From the NCBI RefSeq assembly GCF_026966905.1, contig NZ_JAPUBN010000011.1:124001-188000 (forward strand): DNA of 64,000 nucleotides, written 5' to 3'. The notes beneath the pieces were generated by a model. The model ran no database searches. It was not told the origin of the DNA and saw nothing but the letters and a program-made list of their open reading frames with translations. A program made the translations under genes and the position numbers. Numbering within the stretch: position 1 is the stretch's first letter; the number at the start of each line of letters is the position of its first letter. The DNA is from Marinomonas phaeophyticola. Its GTDB lineage: Bacteria > Pseudomonadota > Gammaproteobacteria > Pseudomonadales > Marinomonadaceae. Positions 17,253 to 26,294 of this stretch are shown one piece after another.

Positions 17253-18188
17253 TTAGTTAAATTGATAGAGTCTTCTTGGATTGGCGACTAAAATTTGCTG
17301 TCTGAGTTCTTTGCTAGGGGCCCATTGAATGAATTCATTTAATAGGTCTGTGGTATTGGGCATGTCTTTATTGAATAAAGGGTGGGGCCAATCCGACCCC
17401 CAGATGCAGTTATGGGGATTAGCTTGAATCAAGGCTTGTGCGAACGCCGTCACATCCTCATAAGGTGGTGTTGCCTGATCGCTAATACGATAAGCGGCTG
17501 AGAGTTTGACCCACACCCTTCCTTCTCTAAGTAGGCTGAGAAGATCTTGAAATGCACGGTGTTGCAGACCTTTATTGCAGTTCATATGCCCCATATGATC
17601 AATAACAACAGGGACTGGCAGTTGCCTGATTTTTTCTGCGAAGTTCTCGAAGGTGGTTATATCAATGAGAAATTGCAAATGCCATTGTCTTTTTGATAGT
17701 CGCTCCGCTAGATGACAAATATCATCCCAAGCAATGCCTCCTTTAAAAAGAAGGTTCATTCTCACTCCAACATGGCCTGATAGGGCGAGTTGATCCAGTG
17801 TTGCCTCACTGACATTTGCATCCACTACCGCAACGCCTTTGTAATCTTTTCCAAGAGAGCGTAAATAATTAAGTGTGTTTGCTTGAAGGCTATTATCTGT
17901 TCCGTAAACGCTGGGTTGAATAAGCACACCTTGTGATATACCAAGTTGATGATGCATATGTAAATAAGCGCCTACGGGAGCATCTGGTGGTGTATAGCTT
18001 CTGTTTGCTGTGTATTCATATTTATTACGTGGACCAAATACATGTGCATGACAATCAATTGCGCCAAAAGGCATGTCAAAATTTGGTTTTAAAACAAATG
18101 GATCAGCCGCATCACAAAGAGGGGGTTCATTTAGGGAAGAATTATTTGTAGTGTGATGCTCAATATTTGAATTCATAATAGATACCAT
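17253..18188 (-). CDS. Amidohydrolase-2 family lactonase-like hydrolase
   Basis: 311 residues. TIM-barrel metal hydrolase with AIDCHAHVFGP near 42, VVIDHMGHM, and WGSDWPHP near the C-terminus (last metal Asp). This is the pattern of 2-pyrone-4,6-dicarboxylate lactonase (LigI), galactarolactone cycloisomerase-type and sulfomuconolactone hydrolases, which open lactone rings. It lies 70 bp after an alpha/beta hydrolase gene on the same strand, both divergent from a GlxA-type regulator, so it is probably part of that regulon. The N-terminal ~38 residues are extra and polar; an ATG four codons in is an alternative start. Substrate unknown. Confidence 0.8.
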   Translation of the reverse strand: MVSIMNSNIEHHTTNNSSLNEPPLCDAADPFVLKPNFDMPFGAIDCHAHVFGPRNKYEYTANRSYTPPDAPVGAYLHMHHQLGISQGVLIQPSVYGTDNSLQANTLNYLRSLGKDYKGVAVVDANVSEATLDQLALSGHVGVRMNLLFKGGIAWDDICHLAERLSKRQWHLQFLIDITTFENFAEKIRQLPVPVVIDHMGHMNCNKGLQHRAFQDLLSLLREGRVWVKLSAAYRISDQATPPYEDVTAFAQALIQANPHNCIWGSDWPHPLFNKDMPNTTDLLNEFIQWAPSKELRQQILVANPRRLYQFN

Positions 18189-18258
18189 CTGGATAAGAAT
18201 CGAATAAATAAGGGTTGAAGCCGATGATCAACCCTTATTTATTTAGCTTATATAAGGT

Positions 18259-19149
18259 TTAGTTCTGGAGACTAATCCAATCTGCAATATGGGTTGAAAA
18301 TTCAATGAAACGAGGGTCTTCATCAAGCATCCATTCAGTGTGACCGCCATTTTTCAATAAGAATAAAGACTTAGGGCCTGGGTAGGCGGCATAAAGTGAC
18401 TTTGCTTCCGTTACTGGGTGTAGATCGTTTTCAGCCCCATGAGCGATTAATAAGGGGATGTTTGAAAAACGTTCGTCTAAATTGGCTTCTGGATTAAAGC
18501 TAATAAGAGAATCGGCAAAGTCAAAGTCAGAAGTCACACCATATCCTGGCGCTTTTACTAATTCTGTGAATACATATTCGCGGCTGACAGGATCAAGCGG
18601 GTAAATTTCAAAAGGATCAATCCCTTTCTTCTCCCCTCCTTTTGCTAAGCGTAAGCGCTCTTCAGCCATAAAAGCCTTGAATGCTTTCCAACCATGCTCG
18701 CCACGAAGTGCTTTTTGTACACGTACTGAATTAAAAAAGCCATTCATCGCAACCAGACCATCAACTTGGCCTTCACAGATGCGCAATGCGTCTAAGATCA
18801 ACCCACCTGCCATCCCCCATCCAGCTAGAAACACTTTACGATTTTCCGTTTTTGCTTTTTCAGCAACAATGGCAACTGCATTCGCAATATCGCGAACCTG
18901 CTCTTCTAAAATAACGCGTTCACGTTCTCCTTCTGACGCACCAAAGCCACGGTAGTCGAAACCAAATACAGTAAACCCTTTTTTTGTCCAAGCACGAGCA
19001 TAACGCTCTGGATGAATGTTTTTTTGACCGGTGAAACCAGAACATGCAATCACAATTGGAAGTGTTGGATCCTGATTTGTTTCATCAGTAAAAAAAGCCC
19101 CATCAAGGATAAGACCGTCGCTGTGAAAAGATACTTTTTGTTCAATCAT
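18259..19149 (-). CDS. Alpha/beta hydrolase with non-canonical nucleophile elbow
   Basis: 296 residues of the alpha/beta-hydrolase fold, with oxyanion-side motif IVIACSGFTGQK, YRGFGASEG (strand 4 turn), an acid-loop IAHGAENDLHP and a terminal His in NGGHTEWM. The nucleophile elbow reads GWGMAGG (110-116), placing Gly112 where Ser, Cys or Asp normally sits. It is therefore either a non-hydrolytic or unusual lyase/transferase member, or has lost esterase activity. First gene of a two-gene operon with the lactonase-like protein; its start is 172 bp from the divergent GlxA-type regulator. Confidence 0.82.
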   Translation of the reverse strand: MIEQKVSFHSDGLILDGAFFTDETNQDPTLPIVIACSGFTGQKNIHPERYARAWTKKGFTVFGFDYRGFGASEGERERVILEEQVRDIANAVAIVAEKAKTENRKVFLAGWGMAGGLILDALRICEGQVDGLVAMNGFFNSVRVQKALRGEHGWKAFKAFMAEERLRLAKGGEKKGIDPFEIYPLDPVSREYVFTELVKAPGYGVTSDFDFADSLISFNPEANLDERFSNIPLLIAHGAENDLHPVTEAKSLYAAYPGPKSLFLLKNGGHTEWMLDEDPRFIEFSTHIADWISLQN

Positions 19150-19321
19150 GAAGTAAAACTCCCTAGTTTTAGTAGTGTAAAAAGGACAGATAGAGCCTTC
19201 ACCAACAAGTATAAATAAGCGAATGCAGCCAGACTGTGATGAATATAATGGCGAAAAATAGTTGCAATAAATAAAAAAAATGCGACATTATTGATTATAA
19301 ATACGACTTTTTAGGTGATAT

Positions 19322-20290
19322 ATGACACTTGTAGCGGATTCTAGTATTGAACATTTCGGGTTCTTTTTGGTACCTGGTTTTTCCATGATTTCATTAGCCG
19401 CGGTGGTGGACCCACTACGAATGGCGAACCGGATTAGTGACAAAGAACTGTATACTTGGGATTTCTATTGCCACCATGATGAAACAATAACAGCCAGTAA
19501 TGGGTTGCCTTTTTCTCCCTCTAGAAAGCAAAATGATATTCGTGATTTAGATACTTTATTTGTGGTAGCGGGAATCGATGCCCATCAAGCGAATGATGCG
19601 TCACTTTTAAGCTGGCTTAGAAGCTTAAAACAACAAAAAATTAATTTAGGGTCAACTTCTACTGGTAGCCTGTTATTAGCGAAAGCGGGGATATTAAAGA
19701 ATCAAAGATGCACAATTCATTGGGAAAACCAAGATAGCCTTTCTGAGCAGTTCCCAGACCTACAAGTGACAGGGGAGTTATATGAAATAGATAGAGATGT
19801 GATGACATGCTCAGGAGGGTTAGCTGGATTAGATTTGATGTTGCAACTTATTTCTTTAAAGCATGGTGAATCTCTTGCAAAAGATGTCGCGGAGCAGTGT
19901 ATTCATCCGGCCATTCGTCCCGCGTATGATAAGCAACGCATGGACTTGCAATTAAGGCATCACGCCCATCATCCTCGACTATTAAAAGCGTTAGAGCTAA
20001 TGCGCAGCAATATCGAAGAGGTACTGACTTGCCAAGAAATTGGAGATTTAGTGGGTTTGTCAGTACGTCAAATGGAACGGTTATTTAAATCCTTTTTATC
20101 GACCACTCCAGCGAATCATTACCTTCAATTGCGGTTAGAGAGAGCCCACCATCTGGTACTGCAATCCAATTTATCTATGATGCAAATTAGCACCGCTTGT
20201 GGCTTTAGTTCGACGTCTTATTTCTCGCGCTGTTATCGCAAACAGTACCATTGTTCTCCACGAGAAGAGCGTTTATCTACACATACATAA
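19322..20290 (+). CDS. GlxA-family (DJ-1/PfpI + AraC) transcriptional regulator
   Basis: 322 residues. Residues ~10-190 form a DJ-1/PfpI-like domain (FFLVPGFSMISLAAVVDPLRMAN; the usual Cys region reads GSTSTGSLLLAKAGIL). The C-terminal ~100 residues are an AraC double helix-turn-helix (LTCQEIGDLVGLSVRQMERL, ISTACGFSSTSYFSRCYRK). Relatives such as GbdR, CdhR, DhcR and SouR sense glycine betaine, carnitine and related amines and activate catabolic genes. It sits between a divergent hydrolase operon and a convergent transporter/nitrilase operon, the likely targets. Confidence 0.9.
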   Translation: MTLVADSSIEHFGFFLVPGFSMISLAAVVDPLRMANRISDKELYTWDFYCHHDETITASNGLPFSPSRKQNDIRDLDTLFVVAGIDAHQANDASLLSWLRSLKQQKINLGSTSTGSLLLAKAGILKNQRCTIHWENQDSLSEQFPDLQVTGELYEIDRDVMTCSGGLAGLDLMLQLISLKHGESLAKDVAEQCIHPAIRPAYDKQRMDLQLRHHAHHPRLLKALELMRSNIEEVLTCQEIGDLVGLSVRQMERLFKSFLSTTPANHYLQLRLERAHHLVLQSNLSMMQISTACGFSSTSYFSRCYRKQYHCSPREERLSTHT

Positions 20291-20417
20291 CCGCCTAGTG
20301 TACCAGCGATAGCCCTCGAAAGTATCTATAGTACTGAGGACTATTTAGGTATCGTTTTTTTGATGTGACTTTGTTGTCTGATTTTTAATTAGTTTATTAG
20401 GGGGTTAAATAATGGAA

Positions 20418-21785
20418 TTATTCTGGTTTTAACAACTGTAAAAATTCATATAGTTTTTTGGGGTTCAGGTCGGCCATAGACTGGCACATTTCAATTATGG
20501 AGGCTTGTCTACTTGGCTTTATTGATTGCTTGGTAAGGCGATAAAACTTGTCTAACATTTCATCTTCCGTTAAAGGGTTCTCTGGGTTTCCTCTTGCGAT
20601 GCAAGCTGATGACTGGAGCTCTTTACCATTTGCTAACGTTATAATGGCATGGGCCCATCTTTCTGCTGGGAAAAGCGCATTGTATTCGTCGAGTTCTTCT
20701 ATCTTGACTTTTTGACTGAGAGCTATGCGCTTTGGATGGAATAAACCTGCCTGTGTTTCTCCGATAGAATCCACACTGACTTCTCCGTCGATAAGTGCAC
20801 TAGCAACCGAAAATGGGAGACTGTATTGAGCCTGTTCGGTGTTTTGAGGTTGCGTAATATGGAGTCGTTTAGCCTGATGAAAGGTGACCACTTTAATACG
20901 ATTAATTTGCGTATAATCTAATGGGTTATTCTTCTGTATTTGGCGTATTGACTCAATGGCGGGTTGGGCCCAACGGCAAACGGGGTAGGCTTTAAAATAT
21001 TGTTCTTGGATGTACCAGCGTTGACCAATATCTTGCCAAGTACGATGCACAATCGCTGTTTTTTTTGCGTCATTTGATAAGGTATTTGCATCCATCGTAA
21101 TCGCTGGAGCTCCAGTAAAATTTGCTTTGGCCAATAGACTACTGGTGATACCCGCTAACGCCCCCCATCCAGAGCCATCTTTCACCATGGTTGGGTAGTC
21201 AATGCAGCGCATCATTTGGCTTCTTGGACCATGGAATTCCGCAATACCAAGTGCTTCATAGGTTTGCTGGTGGCTAAGTCGCATCAATCTCGCGCTAATG
21301 GCCGCGACGCCAAGTCCGTTCCATGCCCCTGATGTATGATAATCTAAGGCCGTAGAGTGTAGGGCAATACCTGCTCGGGTTGCGACTTCATAGCCTATTA
21401 TTAAAGAAGTGATTAACTCTTTCCCTGAGAGTTCGTCCCCTTTATTAAGCTGTTCAGATAGGGTTGCTAGCAGCGCGGGTAAGATGGCAACGCCAACATG
21501 CCCTTTCGTTAATACCTGACCATCATGAGCATCGATACTATCAATTAGACTGGCGCCAAATAAACAAGCACCACTTAAACTGGCGCATTGATCGGAAAAC
21601 AAGAGTGGGATCTGGCCTGGCATTTGATCGCTTACAAACGTTTCCATTATTTTCGCTAGTTGTGTGCCATGCCCTGAGGCCGCAACACCTAATAGATCGA
21701 TCAGGCAATAGGTCGCTTGTTTAACTACTGAGCTAGGTAAGTCTTCGTATTTTAGGTGGTGAATAAAATCAATGAGGTCGTTCAT
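20418..21785 (-). CDS. MmgE/PrpD family protein
   Basis: 455 residues. Typical N-terminal all-helical domain with CLIDLLGVAASGHG, GASLIDSIDAHDG, HVGVAILPALLA, and later SALIDGEVSV and NPLTEDEM. Family members include 2-methylcitrate dehydratase PrpD, cis-aconitate decarboxylase and iminodisuccinate epimerase; many act in catabolic clusters with unknown substrates. Last gene of the minus-strand operon that begins with an Opu-type ABC importer, 44 bp after a nitrilase-superfamily gene. It is probably a dehydratase or isomerase of an imported compound, but the sequence alone does not say which. Confidence 0.85.
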   Translation of the reverse strand: MNDLIDFIHHLKYEDLPSSVVKQATYCLIDLLGVAASGHGTQLAKIMETFVSDQMPGQIPLLFSDQCASLSGACLFGASLIDSIDAHDGQVLTKGHVGVAILPALLATLSEQLNKGDELSGKELITSLIIGYEVATRAGIALHSTALDYHTSGAWNGLGVAAISARLMRLSHQQTYEALGIAEFHGPRSQMMRCIDYPTMVKDGSGWGALAGITSSLLAKANFTGAPAITMDANTLSNDAKKTAIVHRTWQDIGQRWYIQEQYFKAYPVCRWAQPAIESIRQIQKNNPLDYTQINRIKVVTFHQAKRLHITQPQNTEQAQYSLPFSVASALIDGEVSVDSIGETQAGLFHPKRIALSQKVKIEELDEYNALFPAERWAHAIITLANGKELQSSACIARGNPENPLTEDEMLDKFYRLTKQSIKPSRQASIIEMCQSMADLNPKKLYEFLQLLKPE

Positions 21786-21829
21786 TTTTATTGGCCATAA
21801 ATATGTTTAGTCATTAAATAACGGTTTAA

Positions 21830-22663
21830 TTAGACATTAAGTAGTTGTTTGATTAATGCAGAATTAGCGTCTCTTATCGTTGGCAAATCAAACCGAGCGG
21901 TGGCTATGTCGTTAAGTTCTAGAGTACAACTAATATAGGTTTCTTTATCTTCCGCTTGTACTATCACTTCCCCTCTAGAGTTTAAAATTCGGCTGCCTCC
22001 CCAAAAATGGGCGTCGTTCTCTGGTCCAAAACGATTTGCCATCATTAAGGGGGTACCATAGGTCATAGAGTAGAATTCAATATTAGTGAGCCAGTTTTTT
22101 TCATTAGAGAATACGTCGCTGACTATGTTGGATGCTGAATTGATAGGCGCTAACATAATTTCTGGACGTTTTAAAAACGCGCAATGAACTAGTGCTGGGT
22201 TCCATAAATCGGCGCAAATTAGGGTGCTTGAATGCCAATTCGGCTTGATATTGGTATGAGTCAGTTGTTGGCCTTGATGGAACCATTTACCTTCGTTTAA
22301 ACCTCCGTAAGTGGGTAGGTTTAGCTTACGGTGAATTTTTTTTACTTCTCCATGGTGTAAATGCGCCATGGCATTGTAGTATTCCCCTGGGCCGGCATAT
22401 TCGACAAACCCCACAACAACACACATAGAAGGCGCTATTTGAGCGAGACGAATAAGTCTTTCATCGGTGACGGGCATCGCAATATGAGGCGTATGATGAG
22501 CGACTTGATACCCTGTTAGTGATAATTCTGGAAACAGCAATAGCTCACATTTATCCTGTTGGGCTTCTTTTATAAATTGTTGATGTTTTATAAAGTTTGT
22601 ATCGATTTGAGTGAGCGCTACATTAATTTGTGCTATACCGACTCGAATAGAAGATGTCATCAT
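21830..22663 (-). CDS. Carbon-nitrogen hydrolase (nitrilase superfamily)
   Basis: 277 residues from ATG 22663, chosen because GGGG lies 6 nt upstream; an ATG 15 bp further out has no such site. The Glu-Lys-Cys triad is visible: Glu in FPELSLTGY, Lys in IHRKLNLPTYG, Cys in LICADLWNP. Enzymes of this family hydrolyse amides, ureides or nitriles. Lacking targeting signals, it acts in the cytoplasm. Lies between the ABC binding-protein gene (38 bp away) and the MmgE/PrpD gene, so it likely releases ammonia or an amine from the imported substrate. Confidence 0.88.
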   Translation of the reverse strand: MMTSSIRVGIAQINVALTQIDTNFIKHQQFIKEAQQDKCELLLFPELSLTGYQVAHHTPHIAMPVTDERLIRLAQIAPSMCVVVGFVEYAGPGEYYNAMAHLHHGEVKKIHRKLNLPTYGGLNEGKWFHQGQQLTHTNIKPNWHSSTLICADLWNPALVHCAFLKRPEIMLAPINSASNIVSDVFSNEKNWLTNIEFYSMTYGTPLMMANRFGPENDAHFWGGSRILNSRGEVIVQAEDKETYISCTLELNDIATARFDLPTIRDANSALIKQLLNV

Positions 22664-22716
22664 AATAACCCCGTTCATTTAATAAAGGGTGGTGATTGCA
22701 CCACCCTAATTATGGC

Positions 22717-23607
22717 TTATTGAATGCCGGCACCGATTAGAAAGTCTTTAGCGGTTTGCTCTATTGGCATGTGTAATACATCAACACGAGCATTTAGGTC
22801 ACGCATAGTACTGTCATTTATGATAAGCGATAGACGATTTAGTAGATCTTCTAACTCTGGGTTGGCGGCTAAAACCTCCGCTCTGATGACCGGCGTCAGT
22901 GCGTAACTGGGGAAATAATTTTTATCATCCGCTAAGGTAATAAAGTTAAATGCTTGAATACGGCCATCGGTGGCAAAAACGAGTGAAAAATCCACTTGTT
23001 TTTCTTTTAATGCGGTATAGGTTAAGCCTGTGTCCATACGCTTAATATCTTTTCTATCCATTTTAAACCCATATACTTTTTGCATTGGCTTGAAGCCATC
23101 ATCCCTAGCGTAAAACTCAGCATTCACCGCAAAGGTGAGTTCTGTACCATCATTGATGGCCTTAGATAAATCGCTTAGGCTTTGTATTCCTAAGCTTTCT
23201 GCATGATCTTTTCGCATGGCCAGAGCATACGTGTTATTCGCCGCAGATGCATTTAGCCAAACCAAGCCTTTTTTAGCATCAAGCTCTTTTACCTTCTCAT
23301 AGACTTCACTGGGGGTTGTCAGCTTGCCTTTAAACTTGTTGTAGGTGAGTAAGGATGTCCCTGTATATTCCCAGTACAGATCTATTTGTCCATTCTCTTG
23401 TGCTTTTCGTAGTACCGTACTCCCCATACCAGAACGCTTTTCTACATCGAACCCTTTAATAGTGAGGTATTGAGAGGTGATTTCAGTCAGTATCTGTTGT
23501 TCAGTAAAGTTTTTACCGCCAACAACAATCTCGGTTGCATGAGTAGTGCTTACGGCTAAGAAAGGCAGTGCCAATGTGATAGCCAGTTTTTTTACGAATC
23601 TCATCAT
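22717..23607 (-). CDS. Opu/Osm-type ABC substrate-binding protein
   Basis: 296 residues with a signal peptide (cleavage near residue 24, THA). The mature part begins EIVVGGKNFTEQQILTEI, the signature of OpuC/OpuBC, OsmF/YehZ and choline-type binding proteins. YWEYTGTSLLTY and the aromatic cage-like residues are present. Binds a quaternary or compatible-solute-like compound in the periplasm. Gene order on the minus strand is permease, ATPase, permease, this protein, nitrilase, MmgE/PrpD. The catabolic partners suggest uptake for nutrition rather than osmoprotection. Confidence 0.9.
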   Translation of the reverse strand: MMRFVKKLAITLALPFLAVSTTHATEIVVGGKNFTEQQILTEITSQYLTIKGFDVEKRSGMGSTVLRKAQENGQIDLYWEYTGTSLLTYNKFKGKLTTPSEVYEKVKELDAKKGLVWLNASAANNTYALAMRKDHAESLGIQSLSDLSKAINDGTELTFAVNAEFYARDDGFKPMQKVYGFKMDRKDIKRMDTGLTYTALKEKQVDFSLVFATDGRIQAFNFITLADDKNYFPSYALTPVIRAEVLAANPELEDLLNRLSLIINDSTMRDLNARVDVLHMPIEQTAKDFLIGAGIQ

Positions 23608-23683
23608 GGGTAGTATCCTCTATTATTGTGTTTTTTTATTTATGGATTTAAATATTAGTCAATCGAATCATAATCCTGAGCGG

Positions 23684-24415
23684 TTAGTGTCTGAGTGGAT
23701 TGACTCCTTTCGGGACCAGCAAAAAGGCAATCGCGGCAATGAATACATCAACCAAAATGGCAAGCATGGCAACGGGGATCGCGCCTGCAAGCATCATAAA
23801 AGGTTCATCAAGATCAATACCGGTAAAAATTAATTCACCTAAACCGCCACCGCCAATAAGAAAGGCCAAGGGGGCGGTTCCTACATTAATGGCGAGAGCG
23901 GTTCTAATACCTGCGAACATAACAAAAAGCGCATTCGGTATTTCTACTCGGATTAGCATCTGAGTCGTCGTCATGCCTATTCCTGCTGCCGCTTCTTTCA
24001 GGTGTGCGGGTACTTCGTTGAGCCCAATATAGGTGTTACGCACAATGGGAAGGAGTGACGCAATACACAAGCCGAATATGGCCGGTAATGTACCAATTCC
24101 AAGAAAACTCATCGCTAAGGCCAGTATCGCGAGCGTTGGAATGGTCGTGCCGATATTGAGGACTTGCATCGCAGACTCAGAATACTTGGAAAAGCGAGGG
24201 CGGCTTAAAATGATTCCGATAGGAATGGCTATCGAAATGGCAATTAAACCAGAAATAACAACCATTTCTATATGTTGTCCAATCAGATAAATGACGTCTT
24301 CTTTGTATTCCCATAAGGCGGCAAAAACCGAATTTTGTTCGAAAACCGAGCCTAGCCAGAAAGCCACGAGTATTCCAAGCGCATAGCCATATCTTTTGAT
24401 GGAGATGTGTTTCAT
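23684..24415 (-). CDS. Opu/Osm-type ABC permease 2
   Basis: 243 residues, six or so membrane spans, with the EAA-loop motif LKEAAAGIGMTTTQMLIRVEIPNAL and GTAPLAFLIGGGGLGELIF typical of OpuBB/OpuBD and OsmW/OsmY. Inner-membrane subunit forming a heterodimer with the product of 25641-26294. ATG start, 12 bp after the ATPase gene. Longer N-terminus than the partner permease, with one extra span. Confidence 0.9.
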   Translation of the reverse strand: MKHISIKRYGYALGILVAFWLGSVFEQNSVFAALWEYKEDVIYLIGQHIEMVVISGLIAISIAIPIGIILSRPRFSKYSESAMQVLNIGTTIPTLAILALAMSFLGIGTLPAIFGLCIASLLPIVRNTYIGLNEVPAHLKEAAAGIGMTTTQMLIRVEIPNALFVMFAGIRTALAINVGTAPLAFLIGGGGLGELIFTGIDLDEPFMMLAGAIPVAMLAILVDVFIAAIAFLLVPKGVNPLRH

Positions 24416-24427
24416 GGATGTGCTCCC

Positions 24428-25606
24428 TTAGCATGAAGTCGTATTGGATGGGTCAATATGCTCAGACTCGTTAGGAGGGTTTTGATAACTGTCACGACGA
24501 TACGTCGCCCCTAAATAATGAGTAATCCCTTTTTGAGTGATTTGACCGACCATTCGACCTTCGTCATCGACGCATGGCATCCAAGTTATGTCGTGTGTAA
24601 ACATTTTTGAGGCGACTTTACGTAAATCGTCATTAATACTGATGACGGACTTCAGACCAATATAATGTTCTCCGCATTGACCCTGTCGAGTTTGCGTTGC
24701 CTCTTTGGTTACAAAACCGATGGGTTGCGTTGATTTATTTACCAATGTGATGGCATGGAAATAGCCACAAGCCTGCATTTTTTGAAAAGCGTCGCTGAGA
24801 CTGTCCGTTTGCAATACATGGATAGGCGGTTCCATCACTTGGGCCACATTGACCAAGCGCAATCTTTTAAGTGCTCGATCATCCCCAACAAAGTTTTTCA
24901 CAAACTCATCTTTTGGGTGGGCTAAAATATTATCTGGAGTATCGTATTGAATGAGCTCTCCGGCCTTGAAAATGGCGATTCGATTAGACATCTTTACGGC
25001 TTCATCAATATCGTGACTGACAAACATAATGGTTTTATTCAAGACTTTTTGCATTTTCAAAAACTCGTCTTGAATAATTTCACGGTTGATTGGGTCGATC
25101 GCACCGAATGGTTCGTCCATTAACATTACTGGTGGATCTGCGGCCAAAGCCCGAGCAACACCAATACGCTGTTGCTGCCCACCGGAAAGTTCTTTGGGGT
25201 AGCGTTTTAAGAACACCGATGGATCAAGTGCGACCATATCCAGTAATTCAAGAGCTCGTTTTTTATAGCGAGCTGATTCCCAACCTAATAACTTTGGCAC
25301 AAGAACGATATTTTCTTCAATTGTCATATTAGGAAAAAGGCCAATTTGCTGGATCACGTAGCCGATATTACGGCGTAAACTTACGGTATCTAGCCCAGAT
25401 GTGTCTTCACCATTAATAAATACCTTACCTGAAGTCGGAGGCACTATACGGTTAATCATTTTTAAGGTTGTCGTTTTTCCGCACCCAGAAGGTCCTAATA
25501 AAACGCATATTTCACCTTCAGGTACTTCCATTTGAATGTTGTTTGCTGCTGTGACAGGGCCATTTGGCGTTTTGAATATTTTTGTTAAATTATTTATTTT
25601 TATCAT
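24428..25606 (-). CDS. Opu/Osm-type ABC ATPase with CBS domains
   Basis: 392 residues. Walker A GPSGCGKTT at 38-46, signature LSGGQQQR at 140-147, Walker B VMLMDEP at 160-166, switch His in MFVSHDIDEA. Residues ~250-370 hold two CBS-like repeats (VNVAQVMEPPIHVL, LRKVASKMFTHDITWMPCVDDEGRMVGQIT) as in OpuA/ProV/OsmV, where they sense ionic strength or nucleotides. ATG start, 34 bp after the first permease gene. Energises import through the two permeases. Confidence 0.92.
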   Translation of the reverse strand: MIKINNLTKIFKTPNGPVTAANNIQMEVPEGEICVLLGPSGCGKTTTLKMINRIVPPTSGKVFINGEDTSGLDTVSLRRNIGYVIQQIGLFPNMTIEENIVLVPKLLGWESARYKKRALELLDMVALDPSVFLKRYPKELSGGQQQRIGVARALAADPPVMLMDEPFGAIDPINREIIQDEFLKMQKVLNKTIMFVSHDIDEAVKMSNRIAIFKAGELIQYDTPDNILAHPKDEFVKNFVGDDRALKRLRLVNVAQVMEPPIHVLQTDSLSDAFQKMQACGYFHAITLVNKSTQPIGFVTKEATQTRQGQCGEHYIGLKSVISINDDLRKVASKMFTHDITWMPCVDDEGRMVGQITQKGITHYLGATYRRDSYQNPPNESEHIDPSNTTSC

Positions 25607-25640
25607 TTTATTTATCTCAATAACCTATGGAAAGCGGAGT

Positions 25641-26294
25641 TTATTGTTGCGTACCTTCTCTTGGTGTTAGCTTTTTCTGGAGATGCATGAGTGAATAATC
25701 GGCAATAATCGCTAAAATACTGACCGCGATGGCACCTGCGACCAGCTGTCTTGGATCACTTTGAGTGATGCCTCGACTGATTAGAACGCCTAAACCTCCT
25801 GCACCTATATAAGACGCGATCGCCATAACGCCGATATTCATAACGACAGCAATCCGAATACCAGCCATGATTACGGGAATCGCCAGTGGGATTTCTACCA
25901 TCCTTAGACGTTGCATGGGACTCATCCCAATACCTCGCGCCGCTTCTCTTAAAGCGGGATCGACATTGTTAATGGCGGTATAGGTGTTACGAATAATTGG
26001 TAGCTGGGAATAGAGTAATACAGCAATAACGGCAGGTAAGTAACCTATCCCATGGCCAATCACAGAAAGGATTGGGATCATCAAACCAAATAAGGCGATA
26101 GAAGGAATTGTGATGATTATAGATGCTGTATACAGAACAATATTGGCAACTCTTTCGTTTTGAGTGATGGCAATACCAATAGGAACGCCTGTTAACGTGG
26201 CCAATCCGACGGCAACGGCGACCAATGAAATATGCTCAATGGTTAACTTAAGCAATAAATCATGGTTTTGAATTAGAAAATTAAGTATTTCCAT
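25641..26294 (-). CDS. Opu/Osm-type ABC permease 1
   Basis: 217 residues, five to six membrane spans, EAA motif LREAARGIGMSPMQRLRMVEIPLAIP and IGAGGLGVLI. First gene of the six-gene minus-strand operon; the promoter should lie in the 627-bp gap upstream. It pairs with the permease at 23684-24415. Confidence 0.9.
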   Translation of the reverse strand: MEILNFLIQNHDLLLKLTIEHISLVAVAVGLATLTGVPIGIAITQNERVANIVLYTASIIITIPSIALFGLMIPILSVIGHGIGYLPAVIAVLLYSQLPIIRNTYTAINNVDPALREAARGIGMSPMQRLRMVEIPLAIPVIMAGIRIAVVMNIGVMAIASYIGAGGLGVLISRGITQSDPRQLVAGAIAVSILAIIADYSLMHLQKKLTPREGTQQ

